A stretch of 64,000 bases of DNA from Canna indica. Taxonomy: Eukaryota > Streptophyta > Magnoliopsida > Zingiberales > Cannaceae. The stretch covers positions 6,479,501 to 6,543,500 of the forward strand of contig CP136896.1 in assembly GCA_034359265.1 (NCBI GenBank). Reading direction: 5' to 3'. Every line of letters begins with the position of its first letter. Within the stretch, counting starts at the first letter, position 1. Below are positions 48,801-57,700 of the stretch, piece after piece. The notes beneath the pieces are model-generated. The model made no database searches. It was not told the origin of the DNA and was given only the letters and a program-made list of their open reading frames with translations. Position numbers and translations under genes: made by a program.

Positions 48801-51800
48801 ATATGTTAGAGGAGGTAATAAATATGGAACAATATTTGTTTCTCAAATAAAATTTGGTTAATTTGATTATCCATGTGTCCATTTTGGCAGTTGCTGTACA
48901 ACTTGGAAAGACACGGACTCTAGTAGAACGCTGGGAAAGAAGAGAAATAGGTAGCAGCAGTAGCATGACAATAGTGAGTTTTTGTTCTCTCTTTCTATGT
49001 TTTACAGTCTATTAAAATCCTTGCTGGAGTGTTGTTCATATTGCACTTTGTTCTATATGATTCGTTACAACAATGGTCATATTTGACATTCTATGCTAAG
49101 TATAAATCTTATTGTCTCTTATAGAAGATCTATTTATTCTGATCTTAATAGTTCTCTCATATATTTCAAAACTCACCAAAATTTGAACATTGGTACGACC
49201 CTTGAGTTACTACGAAATATGAACTGTTTAAAAGTTAAGCTAATTATAACTGTTCAATTAACTTGAAACTTTGAAAGCATAGCTAATTTGTCATTAGTGG
49301 TTTTACTTCCTATTTAGGTTTGACAGGAGATGTTACAGACTTGTTTTTCTCCTAAATTGGTTATAAATTTATAAACTGGGTCAGAATGTTATGTTTTACC
49401 TATGTTCTGGATTAACTACTACAGATGATATAATTGATTCTATCATATTCTATAACTTGATTTTCTTGATTCCTTTTTTATTTTCGTTTATTTTCTAGAT
49501 CTACTTGATTTTTGCGACTTTATGTATCCTGGTGCCAATTCCAGTAAATCACAAAATAAATCCTTATCCTTTAAATTTTCTGGTGATTTGGTTATATTGA
49601 GAACATAGCCACCAAAGCAATTGTTTCCCAAGTCGTCTATCTCTTGCAAAGATTTGGACTTAGATGTGCTTACTGTTATGTACTGCGCTGAGACTTTTAA
49701 TATGTAAATTCACCAGCAAGTAACGCATAAAAAAAGATTTGTCAGCCAGCATATCAGATTCTACAACTAAACCAGATGGCAATCACTCTGTAGTCAACTT
49801 TGTTACTTTTCAGGTGGAAAGTCCATTTTATGTACAGATATACAAGTGCAACAAAATTTATGGTTCTTGATTAATGAGTGGCATGTTACATCTCCAGTAT
49901 ATTGCTATGTAGTAGTTGGAAAGTGAAGGCTATAATTAGTTGTCTTACAAGATTGATCACTTCACCTGCTTGTGCTAAGTACTTCTCCATTTATATGTAA
50001 TGTATATTTTCTCATTCTATGTTATGCAATTAACAGAACGGATCAGGTCAGACCACTGAAAAGGACTTGACAACAGCAGAAGATGACTCCACACCTGAGA
50101 CACTAGTTCAAAATCATGATGCATTTGTAAATACTCTGAAATCTCGGCTAACCAAATTACAGGTTAATTTTCTGTTCTTTGTCTTGTCATTCATGTGACA
50201 TTTGTCAGATTTCATCCATGCTTTGGAGGCCTATTTCACTACCCAAAAGAATTTTAATTTATCCATTCTGCAAAACTATTTACAGCTAATTATAAACTGT
50301 AATGATATCTCCAATGCAGCTTAATTTATTTGATGTTATCCATTCCTACTCTGTTAGTTATGCATGCTCCTAAAAACATCCATTATAGGTTCAATGGAAA
50401 TTCAGATTTGGAGTCTACATGAGTACTGATCTCTGCATAGTGATTTTGAGACATTCATTCACTCTATGCAGCTGACTTAAGATATAAATGAATATATCAT
50501 GTCTCATTTGATGGTCAAGCTTTTACATATGCATGGGCATTGATAAACAAAGTCTTAGATTTACTGTGTTGAACCTAGTTAGTAGTCAACCACAATCCTA
50601 GCTTAGCAAGCCTTTCTCCATCTGGTATTTTTGGTGTTTTTGTCTAGCGAATTACAATATCCTTGTTATGTGCATCATTGCGTCTATATAGCATGTGGTG
50701 ATTGTAAATTTGCATCAGATACAGTCATCAAATCAGTTGTCATTGACAATTTATGAAAAATATTTGATAGCTGATAGTTTCAACAGTTTTTCCAATATAA
50801 GGATTTGGTTACTAACTAACTTAGTTCTGCAGATGGTGCAACACTTTTGGATACAAAATGGGATCAAAGGTGCAATCAGTTCAATGGCGAAGTTACCAGA
50901 TTTTCCTGTATGTATTTCTTTTAGGCCAGTTATTTCTTGGCCCTTAAGGTCATTAATTCATCTAGGCAGGAAATGATTTCTTCTTTTTCATTCATGTCTT
51001 TTGTGGATTAATTATTACTTGAGTTGGGCAGGTTCAGGTCGATGTGATAAGTATTCTCAAGGAGAAAAATGATATTTTTACCCTTGATCTGTTTTCAATC
51101 ATGTTGCCACTTCTTGTTGCTTTGCTGAACAGCAAGGTTGAGAGGTACAACATTTTTATATGCACGAAATGGCTTATACACATGAGCTGACCGAGGAATG
51201 AAAATTCTTGCTTTTAAATAATTTCCAGACATATTATTGTTTCTCTGAGTCTGCTGTTGGAGCTTGTTAAGATCTTCAAACCAGTTATCACTTCAACAAT
51301 AACTGCATCATCATCAGTGGGGGTTGATCTTCAGGCAGAACAGAGGTAACTTTGTTTGAATCTATTGGTATTCATCTCATTGATTTGGTTTAATATATTT
51401 AATCAATATCTTATTCATCCCATTATATTCTATGGTGTAAGCAGGCAGGAGCGTTGCACCCAATGTTTCAGCCAGTTGGAAAAGATAAAGCAAATTCTTC
51501 CTCCACTTATTCGGTAAGAACCTTATTCAGTCATAAGCAGAAGCTTTTTCCATAATTAAATAGAAACGTCTCAGCAATAGGAGCTTCTGGTCAACTACTT
51601 CAATTCAATGATTTCAATCTGTAATGATGTAACCAAACGTGCACTTCACTGCCAAGTATGATGAGGACAAGAGCGAGCAATATGCCACCTCTTTCCTTCA
51701 TCACTAGTCTCTTTTTGTCTGGATGCCATTGAGTTCTTGTTTTATCAGCCCCTTATATGATGGATGTCGCACTAGTACGAAAAACCTTGATTTTGTTATG

Positions 51801-52848
51801 CTTAAAACATGGTTTCAAATACCATACCATACAACAACATACCGGGTGTACAATTATACCGGACAGCACCCACCCCAGTATAGGGCATGTACCAAATGGC
51901 TATTTTTAGTCATTGAGCATGTTTTCAACCGCTCCCAAATGGCTAATTTAGCCATTGAAGCCAATTTTTTAAGGCTTTGAGGGCTATGTAAAGCCCCCGA
52001 CCTCTCATTTAGGTACCCCACTCACTCAACTCTCTCTAACTCTTTCAAATATCTCATTCTCTTTCAAATCTCTCGTTTTCTCCACTTTTAACTCGAAATT
52101 CTGTTGAAATGGCGTCGAAAGCTCAAATGATCCCGCTTGGTAGCACTGCCATCGGATGGAGAAGATGAACCATTAGCAATGTATTCATTGTGATTACATT
52201 GCTCGTGGTGGTAGTGGTGGAATCACTTGATTGAAGCAGCATTTGGCTAGAGGATATCTCGATAGGGCGGTATGGGCTTGTTGGTATGGTACGATACTGA
52301 TCAAATCATTCACAAGATTGGTACCGGTACGAGATTTTAAACCTTGGCTTGAAATTGCCTAGTCCAAAAATCCTTGATTTGTTATGCTTGAAGTGACTGC
52401 CTGGTAATTCTTTTTTATCCACCAACAATTATCTATAATTTTGAGATGGCACTAATTGCTTATGTTGTTTACTTAACAACCAAAACCACATGTGGAGTTG
52501 CTTACAAAATTTATGGTTAATACCATATCACTAGGCATATGCCTAGTTCTTGTTTTCTCAGTTATAATTAGATCTAATCAATTTTCTACATTTGGATGAT
52601 TCCGTATCTATTTTATTCAACAATGATGATTAGTTAGCATTGATAAGAAAGCATGTTTAATTTCCAATGGAGAAGTATTTTTCTGTTTTTTATTTTTTTT
52701 ATGACATTGTCAAAACACATAATTCACATACTCGTCACATTAAATTTCAAAATTTGCATTTCTTTGACATAGTTTGTCCTTCTGCAGGAGAGGAGGATCA
52801 CTAGCAAAACATGCTGGAGAACTAAACATAATTTTACATGAATCTTGA
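27340..52848 (+). CDS. KTN80: Katanin p80 WD40-repeat subunit B1 homolog (18 coding exons)
   Basis: Regulatory subunit of the microtubule-severing katanin complex; it targets the p60 ATPase to microtubule nucleation and crossover sites. Exons: 27340-27367, 27849-27979, 28328-28445, 40499-40725, 40815-40917, 41400-41470, 46503-46577, 46661-46804, 46875-47064, 47177-47863, 48758-48814, 48891-48973, 50037-50162, 50833-50907, 51032-51144, 51229-51345, 51445-51513, 52788-52848. They sum to 2,475 bases, 824 residues plus TGA, with phase kept at every GT-AG junction. Exons 2-9 encode WD40 repeats (VNLWAFG, IKLWDLEEA, LKIWDIRKKG, VKLWDLTAGK, VKFWDLETFE). Exon 10 is a Ser/Thr-rich linker. Exons 13-18 encode the p60-binding con80 domain (VQHFWIQNGIKGAI, LPLLVALLNSKVERHI). 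Length is near the family's. Introns 3, 6, 10 and 17 hold transposons or viral DNA. Confidence 0.93.
28964..29501. mobile_element. Non-autonomous hAT element in KTN80 intron 3
   Basis: A 538-bp element with a perfect 8-bp target duplication GCAGCCAC (28956-28963 and 29502-29509). Termini are imperfect inverted repeats: CATAGTTGTCAAATCG on the left and, inverse complement of the right, CAGTGTTGTCAGAATCG. The ends are filled with GAATCG/CGATTC motifs. Short minus-strand ORFs inside are repeat read-through. Confidence 0.87.
29565..29895 (-). mobile_element. TRIM (short non-autonomous LTR retroelement) in KTN80 intron 3
   Basis: A 331-bp element with two LTRs of about 115 bp (29565-29679 and 29782-29895) sharing GCCTAACTCAC, GGGAGAGGATTGCCCAAACT and ATTTTTAAGCAATGTG. 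The flanking 5-bp target duplication ACACT is perfect (29560-29564 and 29896-29900). Read on the minus strand, the 5' LTR runs TGTTAAAGTCCC...TTTTTTAACA and is followed at once by TGGTATCATAG, an initiator-Met tRNA primer site. The 102-bp interior ends with a purine-rich tract (GTGAGGGGGG) before the 3' LTR. There is no coding capacity. Confidence 0.9.
29901..31852. other. KTN80 intron 3 sequence without recognised features
   Basis: AT-rich intronic DNA. No ORF with a recognisable domain and no bordered element was seen. Confidence 0.5.
31861..32688. mobile_element. Non-autonomous hAT element (CAAGGTTTAAAAT family) in KTN80 intron 3
   Basis: An 828-bp element with perfect 8-bp target duplication GTTGAACT (31853-31860 and 32689-32696). 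Ends are CATGGTTTTAAAATTCG and, inverse complement of the right, CAAGGTTTAAAATACC, matching the complete element at 42172-46147. The subterminal regions are dense in GGTACCG/CGGTAC/ACCGGGCGGTA motifs. The centre is occupied by a long foldback (32085-32533) in place of transposase. Confidence 0.88.
32085..32533. repeat. Long foldback: ~205-bp inverted arms around a 38-bp loop
   Basis: Arms 32085-32290 and 32329-32533 are close to perfect inverse complements. They include GGTACTGTATTAGGG at the outer ends, a GC-rich block with GGGGGCTCCGCCCCC, and GACTCTGCGTAGCGCAAC next to the loop. Each arm has an outward TATA-like motif in GCCCTATATAAAC or its complement. The structure lies wholly inside the hAT at 31861-32688, so it is either nested or carried by it. 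A transcript would fold into a ~200-bp hairpin. Confidence 0.88.
32757..33250. repeat. MITE-like repeat, GGGCGCGTTTG family, copy 2
   Basis: Starts GGGCGCGTTTGTTTGCG and aligns by eye with the inverse complement of 7200-7612. Blocks of TTTTCG and TTTCGCGAAATGAAA are characteristic. No matching far terminus was found. Confidence 0.5.
33251..34840. other. KTN80 intron 3, unassigned; local direct repeats at 33640-33870
   Basis: CCTTGTTCATGTTAGGATTT and TCAATTG(T/C)TACCTGAGCTTC occur at about 33640-33690 and again at 33785-33830, with the first part a third time at 33832-33850. On the minus strand these read through phrases such as NPDMNKVSTEEAQVAIEIL, which could be a captured exon, but I recognise no family. 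Confidence 0.3.
34846..34918 (-). promoter_or_regulatory. Diverged pararetroviral intergenic-region-like sequence
   Basis: Minus-strand GTGGTCGATGGGGCCCAATG and AGCACCCGCACTGAGGATG closely resemble the sequence just ahead of the viral promoter at 36560-36625 (AAGTGGACGATGGGGCCCCA, CGCACCCGCACTCAATTATT). This copy lacks the matching TATATAAG box. It suggests that the viral insertion extends at least this far left, probably as an older or different copy. Confidence 0.5.
35194..35811 (-). pseudogene. Badnavirus-like coat-protein domain fragment (endogenous pararetrovirus)
   Basis: Continues in frame from the acidic ORF of the arm at 35812-36558, giving a 391-residue ORF (36369-35194). Visible blocks are NLRGGYAKVNSERYNLPSA, NERNWPDNKSKMCYIENLLG, KKAWIQWRMAFPTEFDEL and KSGRMFVSPELSDKFFRKMP. 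This is the capsid region of the ORF3 polyprotein of badna/tungro-type Caulimoviridae, upstream of the zinc knuckle. The ORF stops at a junction near 35193, well before protease and RT. None of the protease, RT or RNase H domains was found in the window, so this is a defective remnant. Confidence 0.78.
36338..36349 (-). other. Initiator-Met tRNA primer-binding site, arm 1
   Basis: Minus-strand TGGTATCAGAGC, the site where tRNA-Met primes minus-strand DNA in Caulimoviridae. In this arm it is followed directly by the acidic capsid-region ORF instead of ORF1/ORF2. Confidence 0.85.
36543..36550 (-). promoter_or_regulatory. TATA box of the endogenous pararetrovirus, arm 1
   Basis: Minus-strand TATATAAG within AAGCCTATATAAGCACCC, about 200 bases ahead of the Met-tRNA primer site, as in a caulimovirid pregenomic promoter. 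The identical copy is at 38080-38087 on the plus strand. Confidence 0.7.
36559..36735 (-). pseudogene. Viral intergenic region and possible ORF3 C-terminus
   Basis: Minus strand: a short reading frame ends SEDIMYSIFYFECVKESSQL at TAG 36635-36633, followed by CCCCATGCGCACCCGCAC and the promoter of arm 1. A coding end just ahead of the intergenic region is where the ORF3 polyprotein stops in badnaviruses. That position, not similarity, is the basis for the assignment. The frame is joined at about 36735 to the oppositely oriented zinc-finger segment. Confidence 0.45.
36736..37498 (+). pseudogene. Badnavirus-like zinc-finger segment of ORF3
   Basis: Plus-strand ORF. A nucleic-acid knuckle, IICGEEGHFARDC, lacks its first Cys (a GGC codon where TGC is expected). 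A second Cys cluster, CTIC-X11-CRNC-X4-CPMC, is exactly the CX2CX11CX2CX4CX2C pattern regarded as specific to badnaviruses. A Leu/Glu-rich coiled-coil-like stretch (LLAENDRLREELTELKL) and a Lys/Glu tail follow. In a virus this lies immediately downstream of the capsid region, but here it is inverted relative to the capsid fragment at 35194-36369. It ends at a junction near 37498, where the ORF runs into antisense ORF3 sequence. Confidence 0.82.
37499..37793 (-). pseudogene. N-terminal fragment of badnavirus-like ORF3 polyprotein
   Basis: Starts at ATG 37793 with MSSIRTEVVAPPRA and contains an Arg-rich stretch (RLRHEAQRRLTSRHNRNN), then ESQLNPEAELTISQYQRAQQ and VPAEILYQAGWAERQHRG. This resembles the start of the badnavirus ORF3 product ahead of the movement-protein domain. 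The start codon overlaps the ORF2 stop as ATGA (37793-37790), the compact arrangement known in badnaviruses. It is cut near 37498; no movement-protein core was recognised. Confidence 0.75.
37790..38065 (-). pseudogene. Badnavirus-like ORF2 (P2, virion-associated protein) fragment
   Basis: Minus strand, ending TGA at 37792-37790. A heptad-like coiled coil (IKEDLDILKAEVKTLKEAK, then SIEALTKDLQKLQLG) is followed by a basic Pro/Lys stretch and FVFKDPRQIFEEEK. Size, coiled coil and position directly ahead of ORF3 fit the badnavirus P2 protein. The N-terminus is lost at the junction near 38065-38072, where the frame reads out into the inverted leader of arm 2. Confidence 0.72.
38072..38818 (+). repeat. 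Viral inverted-repeat arm 2: promoter, leader, primer site and acidic ORF
   Basis: The plus-strand partner of 35812-36558, with the TATA box at 38080-38087 and primer site at 38281-38292. The acidic ORF runs to TAA 38822-38824. The encoded 180 residues match arm 1 except for Met to Ile near the end; the last residue lies past the repeat. At 38819 the sequence changes to unrelated intronic DNA, while arm 1 continues into the capsid region. Confidence 0.9.
38281..38292 (+). other. Initiator-Met tRNA primer-binding site, arm 2
   Basis: TGGTATCAGAGC, the mirror of 36338-36349, 194 bases after the TATA box. Confidence 0.85.
38985..39345 (-). pseudogene. Fragment of a DUF1685-type plant gene
   Basis: On the minus strand a Pro/Ser/Arg-rich stretch is followed by RMRSLTDNDLDELKGCLDLG, then FGFSYEGIPEL and a stop at about 39077. 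LTD.DL.ELKGC..LGFGF is the signature of plant DUF1685 proteins. In functional members the sequence would continue (ELC.TLPALELCYS), so this copy is truncated or frameshifted. It lies in KTN80 intron 3, antisense to the gene and next to the viral mosaic. It is probably a captured or retrocopied fragment. Confidence 0.5.
39425..39700. repeat. MITE-like repeat related to the GGGCGCGTTTG family
   Basis: Rich in TTTCGCGAAA palindromes and ending AACAAACATGCCC at about 39700, the same terminus as 7612 and the complement of the start at 32757. The TTTCGCGAAA motifs produce short artefactual ORFs. Confidence 0.45.
39988..40138. repeat. 20-bp minisatellite in KTN80 intron 3
   Basis: About seven tandem copies of TTGTGACTCTTCCCAAAGAG. 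The first four are near perfect and the later ones diverged. It is preceded by a GAA/GGA-rich simple repeat at 39848-39902. Confidence 0.85.
42172..46147 (-). mobile_element. Complete hAT transposon (CAAGGTTTAAAAT family) in KTN80 intron 6
   Basis: A 3,976-bp element with perfect 8-bp target duplication GTGCGCAC (42164-42171 and 46148-46155). Terminal inverted repeats are CAAGGTTTAAAAT on the left and TAAGGTTTAAAAT (inverse complement) on the right, followed by GGTACCG/ACCGGGCGGTAT subterminal motifs on both sides. It encodes a four-exon transposase on the minus strand, antisense to KTN80. It is the only family member in this window with transposase coding sequence over its full length. Confidence 0.93.
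42368..45673 (-). pseudogene. hAT transposase gene (BED finger, DUF659, dimerisation domain), two nonsense codons
   Basis: Exons on the minus strand: 45673-44338, 44257-43853, 43768-43562 and 43479-42368, all with GT-AG borders and matching phases. The N-terminus has a BED-type finger (CHHCN, then RLKQHLAGG). Exon 1 ends with DUF659 (LMCDSWTGPTRMSIINFL, IITDNGANFKRAGEI, YWTPCAVHCVDLMMKDIG). Exon 4 has the hAT C-terminal dimerisation motif (WWLQFGIEAPTLRKIA, SASGCERNWSTFSLIHT). A long acidic and basic tail follows, with a run of nine Asp. Only two disablements were seen: TAG at 45607-45605 just ahead of the first finger Cys, and TAA at 43219-43217 after the dimerisation domain. The catalytic fold is otherwise uninterrupted. 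Confidence 0.88.
48356..48673. mobile_element. Short hAT derivative (CAAGGTTTAAAAT family) in KTN80 intron 10
   Basis: A 318-bp element with perfect 8-bp duplication GTTTAAAG (48348-48355 and 48674-48681). Ends are CAAGGTTTTAAATACC and, inverse complement of the right, CATAGTTTAAAAATTTG. The interior is almost only GGTACCG-type subterminal repeats, so it is a MITE of the family. ORFs on both strands here are artefacts of the repeat. Confidence 0.87.
51808..52346. mobile_element. hAT deletion derivative with transposase 5' remnant in KTN80 intron 17
   Basis: A 539-bp element flanked by GCTTAAAA (51800-51807) and GCTTGAAA (52347-52354), an 8-bp duplication with one mismatch. Ends are CATGGTTTCAAATACC and, inverse complement, CAAGGTTTAAAATCTCG. 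Unlike the other short copies it keeps sequence related to the 5' part of the transposase gene on the plus strand from about 52020. ATGGCGTCGAAAGCTCAAAT (52110-52129) is followed by a broken BED-finger stretch with frameshifts and stops. It is a clear internal-deletion product. Confidence 0.82.
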
Positions 52849-53579
52849 GGATCTGATCCATACAATTTTTTTTCCACTTTAGAGGTTTCTTTTAACCTTT
52901 ACATGAGTGATGACCAGGATTTCTCAACGACTTTGCAATAGTATGCCACTGCAATCTTCAACTCCATTTGTCTTTAGCACACTGATAGATGCTTCGACTC
53001 AGACAAATGGCAGATCGCCTAACTCCCATACTGATGCCCAGCCTGTCGTATATTCTTCTTTTGTTGTTTTGGATACCATGTATATTAATATTTAGCTATT
53101 GGTCATTGCCTCATGAGTGGCATGCTTTAGCAAAGAAGTATTTTTGTATATGACACGCCTTATTGGATTTTGTGAAATCAGATGGTCTGTCTTGTACAGA
53201 AAAAAGGCTATATATTGGTTGGTTCTTTAATATTTAAGAAATAATAGGTTGTGTTTTGATTTAGAAAGATGCCAATGACTATATGTTTTTGTCGTATAGT
53301 ATGTCTCATGAATTTTTTGTGTTGATGGTTTGACGTTTTGCTTGCTACCGATTGCTAACTGCTTATCCATTCACAAAGAAAAAGCCAAGCTCTAAATATG
53401 TACATTTTGACGCTTGAATGTGATCTTTCAATGATTTCCAGACCCATACATGTAGAGTTAGCAAAACATTCTAAACAACTCATTCAAATTCAATTCTATT
53501 TCAATGCCAATTAGTTATCGTGAGTAGGAACTACAATTTAACGACTAATTTAATTGGTCTTTCTTTGACCATTCCATAG
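52849..53579 (+). other. KTN80 3' region
   Basis: AT-rich sequence after the KTN80 stop; it should contain the 3' UTR. No obvious poly(A) signal is singled out. The small ORF at 52907-53095 is not convincing. Confidence 0.45.
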
Positions 53580-54044
53580 TAGAGCTGGCAATTTTTGGTC
53601 CGGCTCGATAGCTCGGCTGGCACGACATGATAAAATTGGGCTTCGATCGATTCTTACCATGCACGGGTCATTATCGGGCTTGCCCGATAAGACCTGAACA
53701 AATATCGGGTTGGGCTAGGCGGTGTAGGCTTGGCCCGATAATCTGAAAAGAATTTTTATTCATTATTGGAATATCGAGCTATCAGGTCCGAATCGGTCTG
53801 ATAACCCAATTTGGGCCTGATAGTCATGTTCCGATACCACGATTCAGGCTCAAATCCGGCCTAATAACATTGCTCAGGCTCGATAGCCCGATTCTGATTT
53901 TTGTTATCGTGCTAACGGATTGGGTTGAGCCCGCCTGTTTACTGTTTGTGCCGTGCCGAGCCTGGAACCCGGACCCGAACTTTTGTCGGGCCGAGCCTGG
54001 CACAATTTTCGCTTGACCCAGCCCTGCACGAATTGCCAGGTCTA
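53580..54044. mobile_element. Probable old hAT-like MITE between KTN80 and the NPH3 gene
   Basis: Imperfect inverted termini: TAGAGCTGGCAATTTTTGG and, inverse complement of the right end, TAGACCTGGCAATTCGTGC. The interior repeats CCCGATAA and CGGGCTTG-like motifs. The flanks TTCCATAG and TTTCAGAA are only a weak 8-bp match, so the duplication has decayed or the borders are slightly off. The ORF at 53824-54069 is repeat read-through. Confidence 0.6.
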
Positions 54045-54730
54045 TTTCAGAATTCAGAGGGCACAGCAAAATTCTAAAAGGAAGAACATTAAATTGCCAG
54101 ACTTTTCAACATATTTCAAAGGCATCTTATACCAGCATATTTCCTCTCACCAAAGAAACTGGAAGCAGATTTTATTCAGACACATATCCGTATAGAGTTG
54201 GGGTAATCCTCAATAATACATACTGTAGTTCTGTCCTTTAAGATTTCAAAATCACATAGGAAAATAAGCATTTTTTCTTTTAAGATTACAACAAAATAAC
54301 ATATTTTAAAGTTCTTTTATTGCAACTGAATTGAGTCTCCTGTTTGTCAACCTTCACAGGTAAAATAAGCATAAAGAAGAATGAATGTAAAAATGATAGA
54401 AGTAGCACCTGGAGTTGCATCAGCATCTAAATTCTTTTATATGAGAAATTGAGAACACATAATTAATCAAGACCAATCCTTTACTAAAATTCAGAACATA
54501 TATTACAAAATGCTTTGAGACTATAATTGGTAAAATAGCAGTTTACAAAAATGTGCAAAAAGCTTAATGCACTTGCAAAATAAATGGAACTACAATTTAC
54601 CGCCTGAGACTCCTGAGTATTGACTCAAGAAGAAGGATGATTACATTTAACAATTAAAAAAATAAACAATATCACCTATAGCTTCAGGAATCTGATTCTA
54701 CTTCTAACTGGCAGCTCAACTCCAGTCAAG

Positions 54731-57700
54731 CTATTTACTGTTGGAATTTGACTCAGACTTACTCCTGAATCCATATTTCCGGGAGAAAATGTTCCATGAA
54801 CTCTTTGGCTTCCCAAGTTTTTCAATTTCTTGCTTCATGCTCATACATTCCTTCTCGAGCTCTATAACCCGTGACCTCATGTCATCAGCATTATGTTGGT
54901 CATCCTCTTGTTCTCGACTGATATCTGCTTGAATTTCTATGTTGCTGCTTTTATCTTGCCCAAGGTGACCACTAGAACCCTGTGAGTTATCTACATTGTC
55001 AGAGACAAAGAACCAGCTTGCAATTGATGTTCGCAAACGGAGCTGCTCGAAGAAAAGGACTTGAACAATAACTCTAAGGGGTAGTCTTTCATTCTGGGCT
55101 GCGTGTGTGCAGGCTTCCAAGGAGAGCTTCTGGCAGTTCATGAGCCGGCAGAGCTGTTCCCTTTCTGATTCGGTGAGCCATGGATGTGACTGAATCATAA
55201 ATTATACAAATATCAAGAACCATGATGATCATTTTATACATCAAAATAATCTTAAGTAAACATGTACTGTTAAGGAGATACAGAAAATGATTATAGTAAG
55301 ACTGTGATAATGCGACAATAATCATATGGATAAAAGGAGGATAAATTAATTTTTCATTTTTGACCCATCTTTCTGCTGAGGACTTTGAATATACATCAAT
55401 TTTTTCTACTGTATGATTTGATTTTTTTCCCAATTGTGTAACCCACATCTCAGTAGAAATAATGCCACATTTCTTTGAGAGAGTATTTTGGGAAGTTAAA
55501 AAAAAAATCTAATTTTTTATAACAGTCCAAGTAATGATGCATGTTATGATTTGTCTAACAAGGAGCTATGGACTAACTCAGTTGCATGAAAGAATCATTC
55601 ATAAATGGACTTAAATTACCTTTAGATATATGTCGATGGCACGGTAGATACCATCATCCAAAGGTCTGGCATAATCAGGGATGAGGGTTCCCAGCGACAT
55701 GAACTTGGGAGGTTTCAAATTGACATCAGCTGCAACTTCTGCAAGGTAGCCATCCACAAGCTTTGCTACCATGGTTATTGGGGTTGATAAGGGAGATGCA
55801 GTTAGTATTTGCCTCTCATCAATTATGCCTGGAGAACTCACGACAGACGGCTGCTCCATCAGCATGAAATGATCAAGGATTCGCTGAAAACAATCTACAT
55901 CATAAAGTGTTTCTGCTGAATACCCCAAGTTTGGTATTAGAATATCCTCCAGTGCAGCTTCGTCCAGTTGGGCTCCTATTCTCCTCTCCAAATTTTCCCT
56001 GCAGGAGGAACTAGCACGCAAGATCATTGAAGTCCGAAGCATGCCAAGAAGGAACTTCGTTGAAGTCACACCCTTCTTCAAGGGTAGAAGATCAACAATC
56101 TCTTCAATGAAGACTCTTTGATCACTTTCCGATGGTGCTGAAATTGTGGTACCAGGACCAATGCGAGTTGTGCCATCGCGAAAGCTCAAGTTTCTACTCA
56201 ATCCAGGCAGGAACCTTTTAGCATAAAACATGAGAGCGCCAGCAATATTTTCTGGTTTCATTCCTTTTGCCTCCATTGCCAAGATGAGCCTTTTAAACAG
56301 AGGCAAATTGAGGAATGCTACATCTTCATACCACCAATCAGCAATTACTGATCTTGGGGTCTCAACGGGAGCAATTCCATTCCAAGGAATATTACCTTCT
56401 GGGCTCTTTGTTGTTGTTGTTGTCTGTCCAGCCATAGGCCAACTGAAAAGATTTGGGTCAGCACAAGCTTTAGATGCCAGAGAATTGATGCATCTTGAGA
56501 CAATCTGCAGCTCTTCTGCATGAGGAAAAACACTCTCACAAGCTTCCAGGGCTTTTATTGAGTCTTTCCAGTTACTAAATACTTCATTTAGAAAACTTTC
56601 AGTTTGCATGATAAGGTTCCCTCCCACATAATCTTCGGTCATGCGCAGCTGCTCAGCAGCACATCGCAATGACACTACATTGAGAGCATTCAGCTCGATT
56701 TTGATATCGTAACAAAATTTAGCTACAAGCTCGAAAGCCTTGGCACCTCCAGGAATGTCATGAAGCTGAATAACACATTCTTTTCCATCCTCGCCTTGGA
56801 AGTCACTGATCATCTTCCTCAAAAGGCCACTCCTATTGAGTAGTGGAAACTGCAGGATTGCAACAAAAACTATTAGACAAGTTCTTGTAATAGCAATCAG
56901 ATTAGCACAAAAAGATAGAAAACTCTGAAGCATGTACATGACAGAGACTTTGTAGAAACTATAGAACAAGACATATCTTACCCTTGAATGTGTTAAATTT
57001 GATTGGAGTACCAATTTTCCCAAAAGCATACACTTAATACTCCCCCTCACATGTGGGCAAGTAAACTTGACGAGACTGGCCCAAGCCGAACACTTGGGTT
57101 GACTTAATTTAACTAGGGGTATTATACCATGTTTTTTTTTTGAAAAGGGTGAAACCTGCAATCTATTCAAGAGTAATAAAGAGAGTACAGGGTATTATAC
57201 CATGTAGATTAATTGGGTGACCAACTTCTCGAAAAGCTTAAGCTCTTAGGAAATAGACCAATCTATGCATTTATGTTCTTAATTGAACAAATATAGGTAG
57301 AGAATTTGTAGAAATATTCATAGTGAATTGCGATGTTGATTGATTTTGATGTTTCAAGTTACAAACAGACATGGTAAGGCTGGATTTTAGTAAAGTTTGT
57401 TTTTTGCACAAAAGAATTTAAGTAAAGTTGCTCTTCGTCAACTTGAGTGTTAGTGATTTCAGTAACAAGAAACAGCCTTCAATTCTTAGCTTGCCAAGGG
57501 TAAGACTATATATACTACATTTTCTTAAGCTGCAAACTGATGTCTTCAACATAGTAAGCATTTTAGATTGTTTCATGGGAGTTCGTGAAACAGTTTGGGA
57601 ATGTGACCGAGCAAAAGAGAGCAGTCTACTATTGAAAAATGAAAATTGATTTCGAGAAAGCATTCGACTCCATCGGTTGGAAATTTATTCTTGAAATGTT

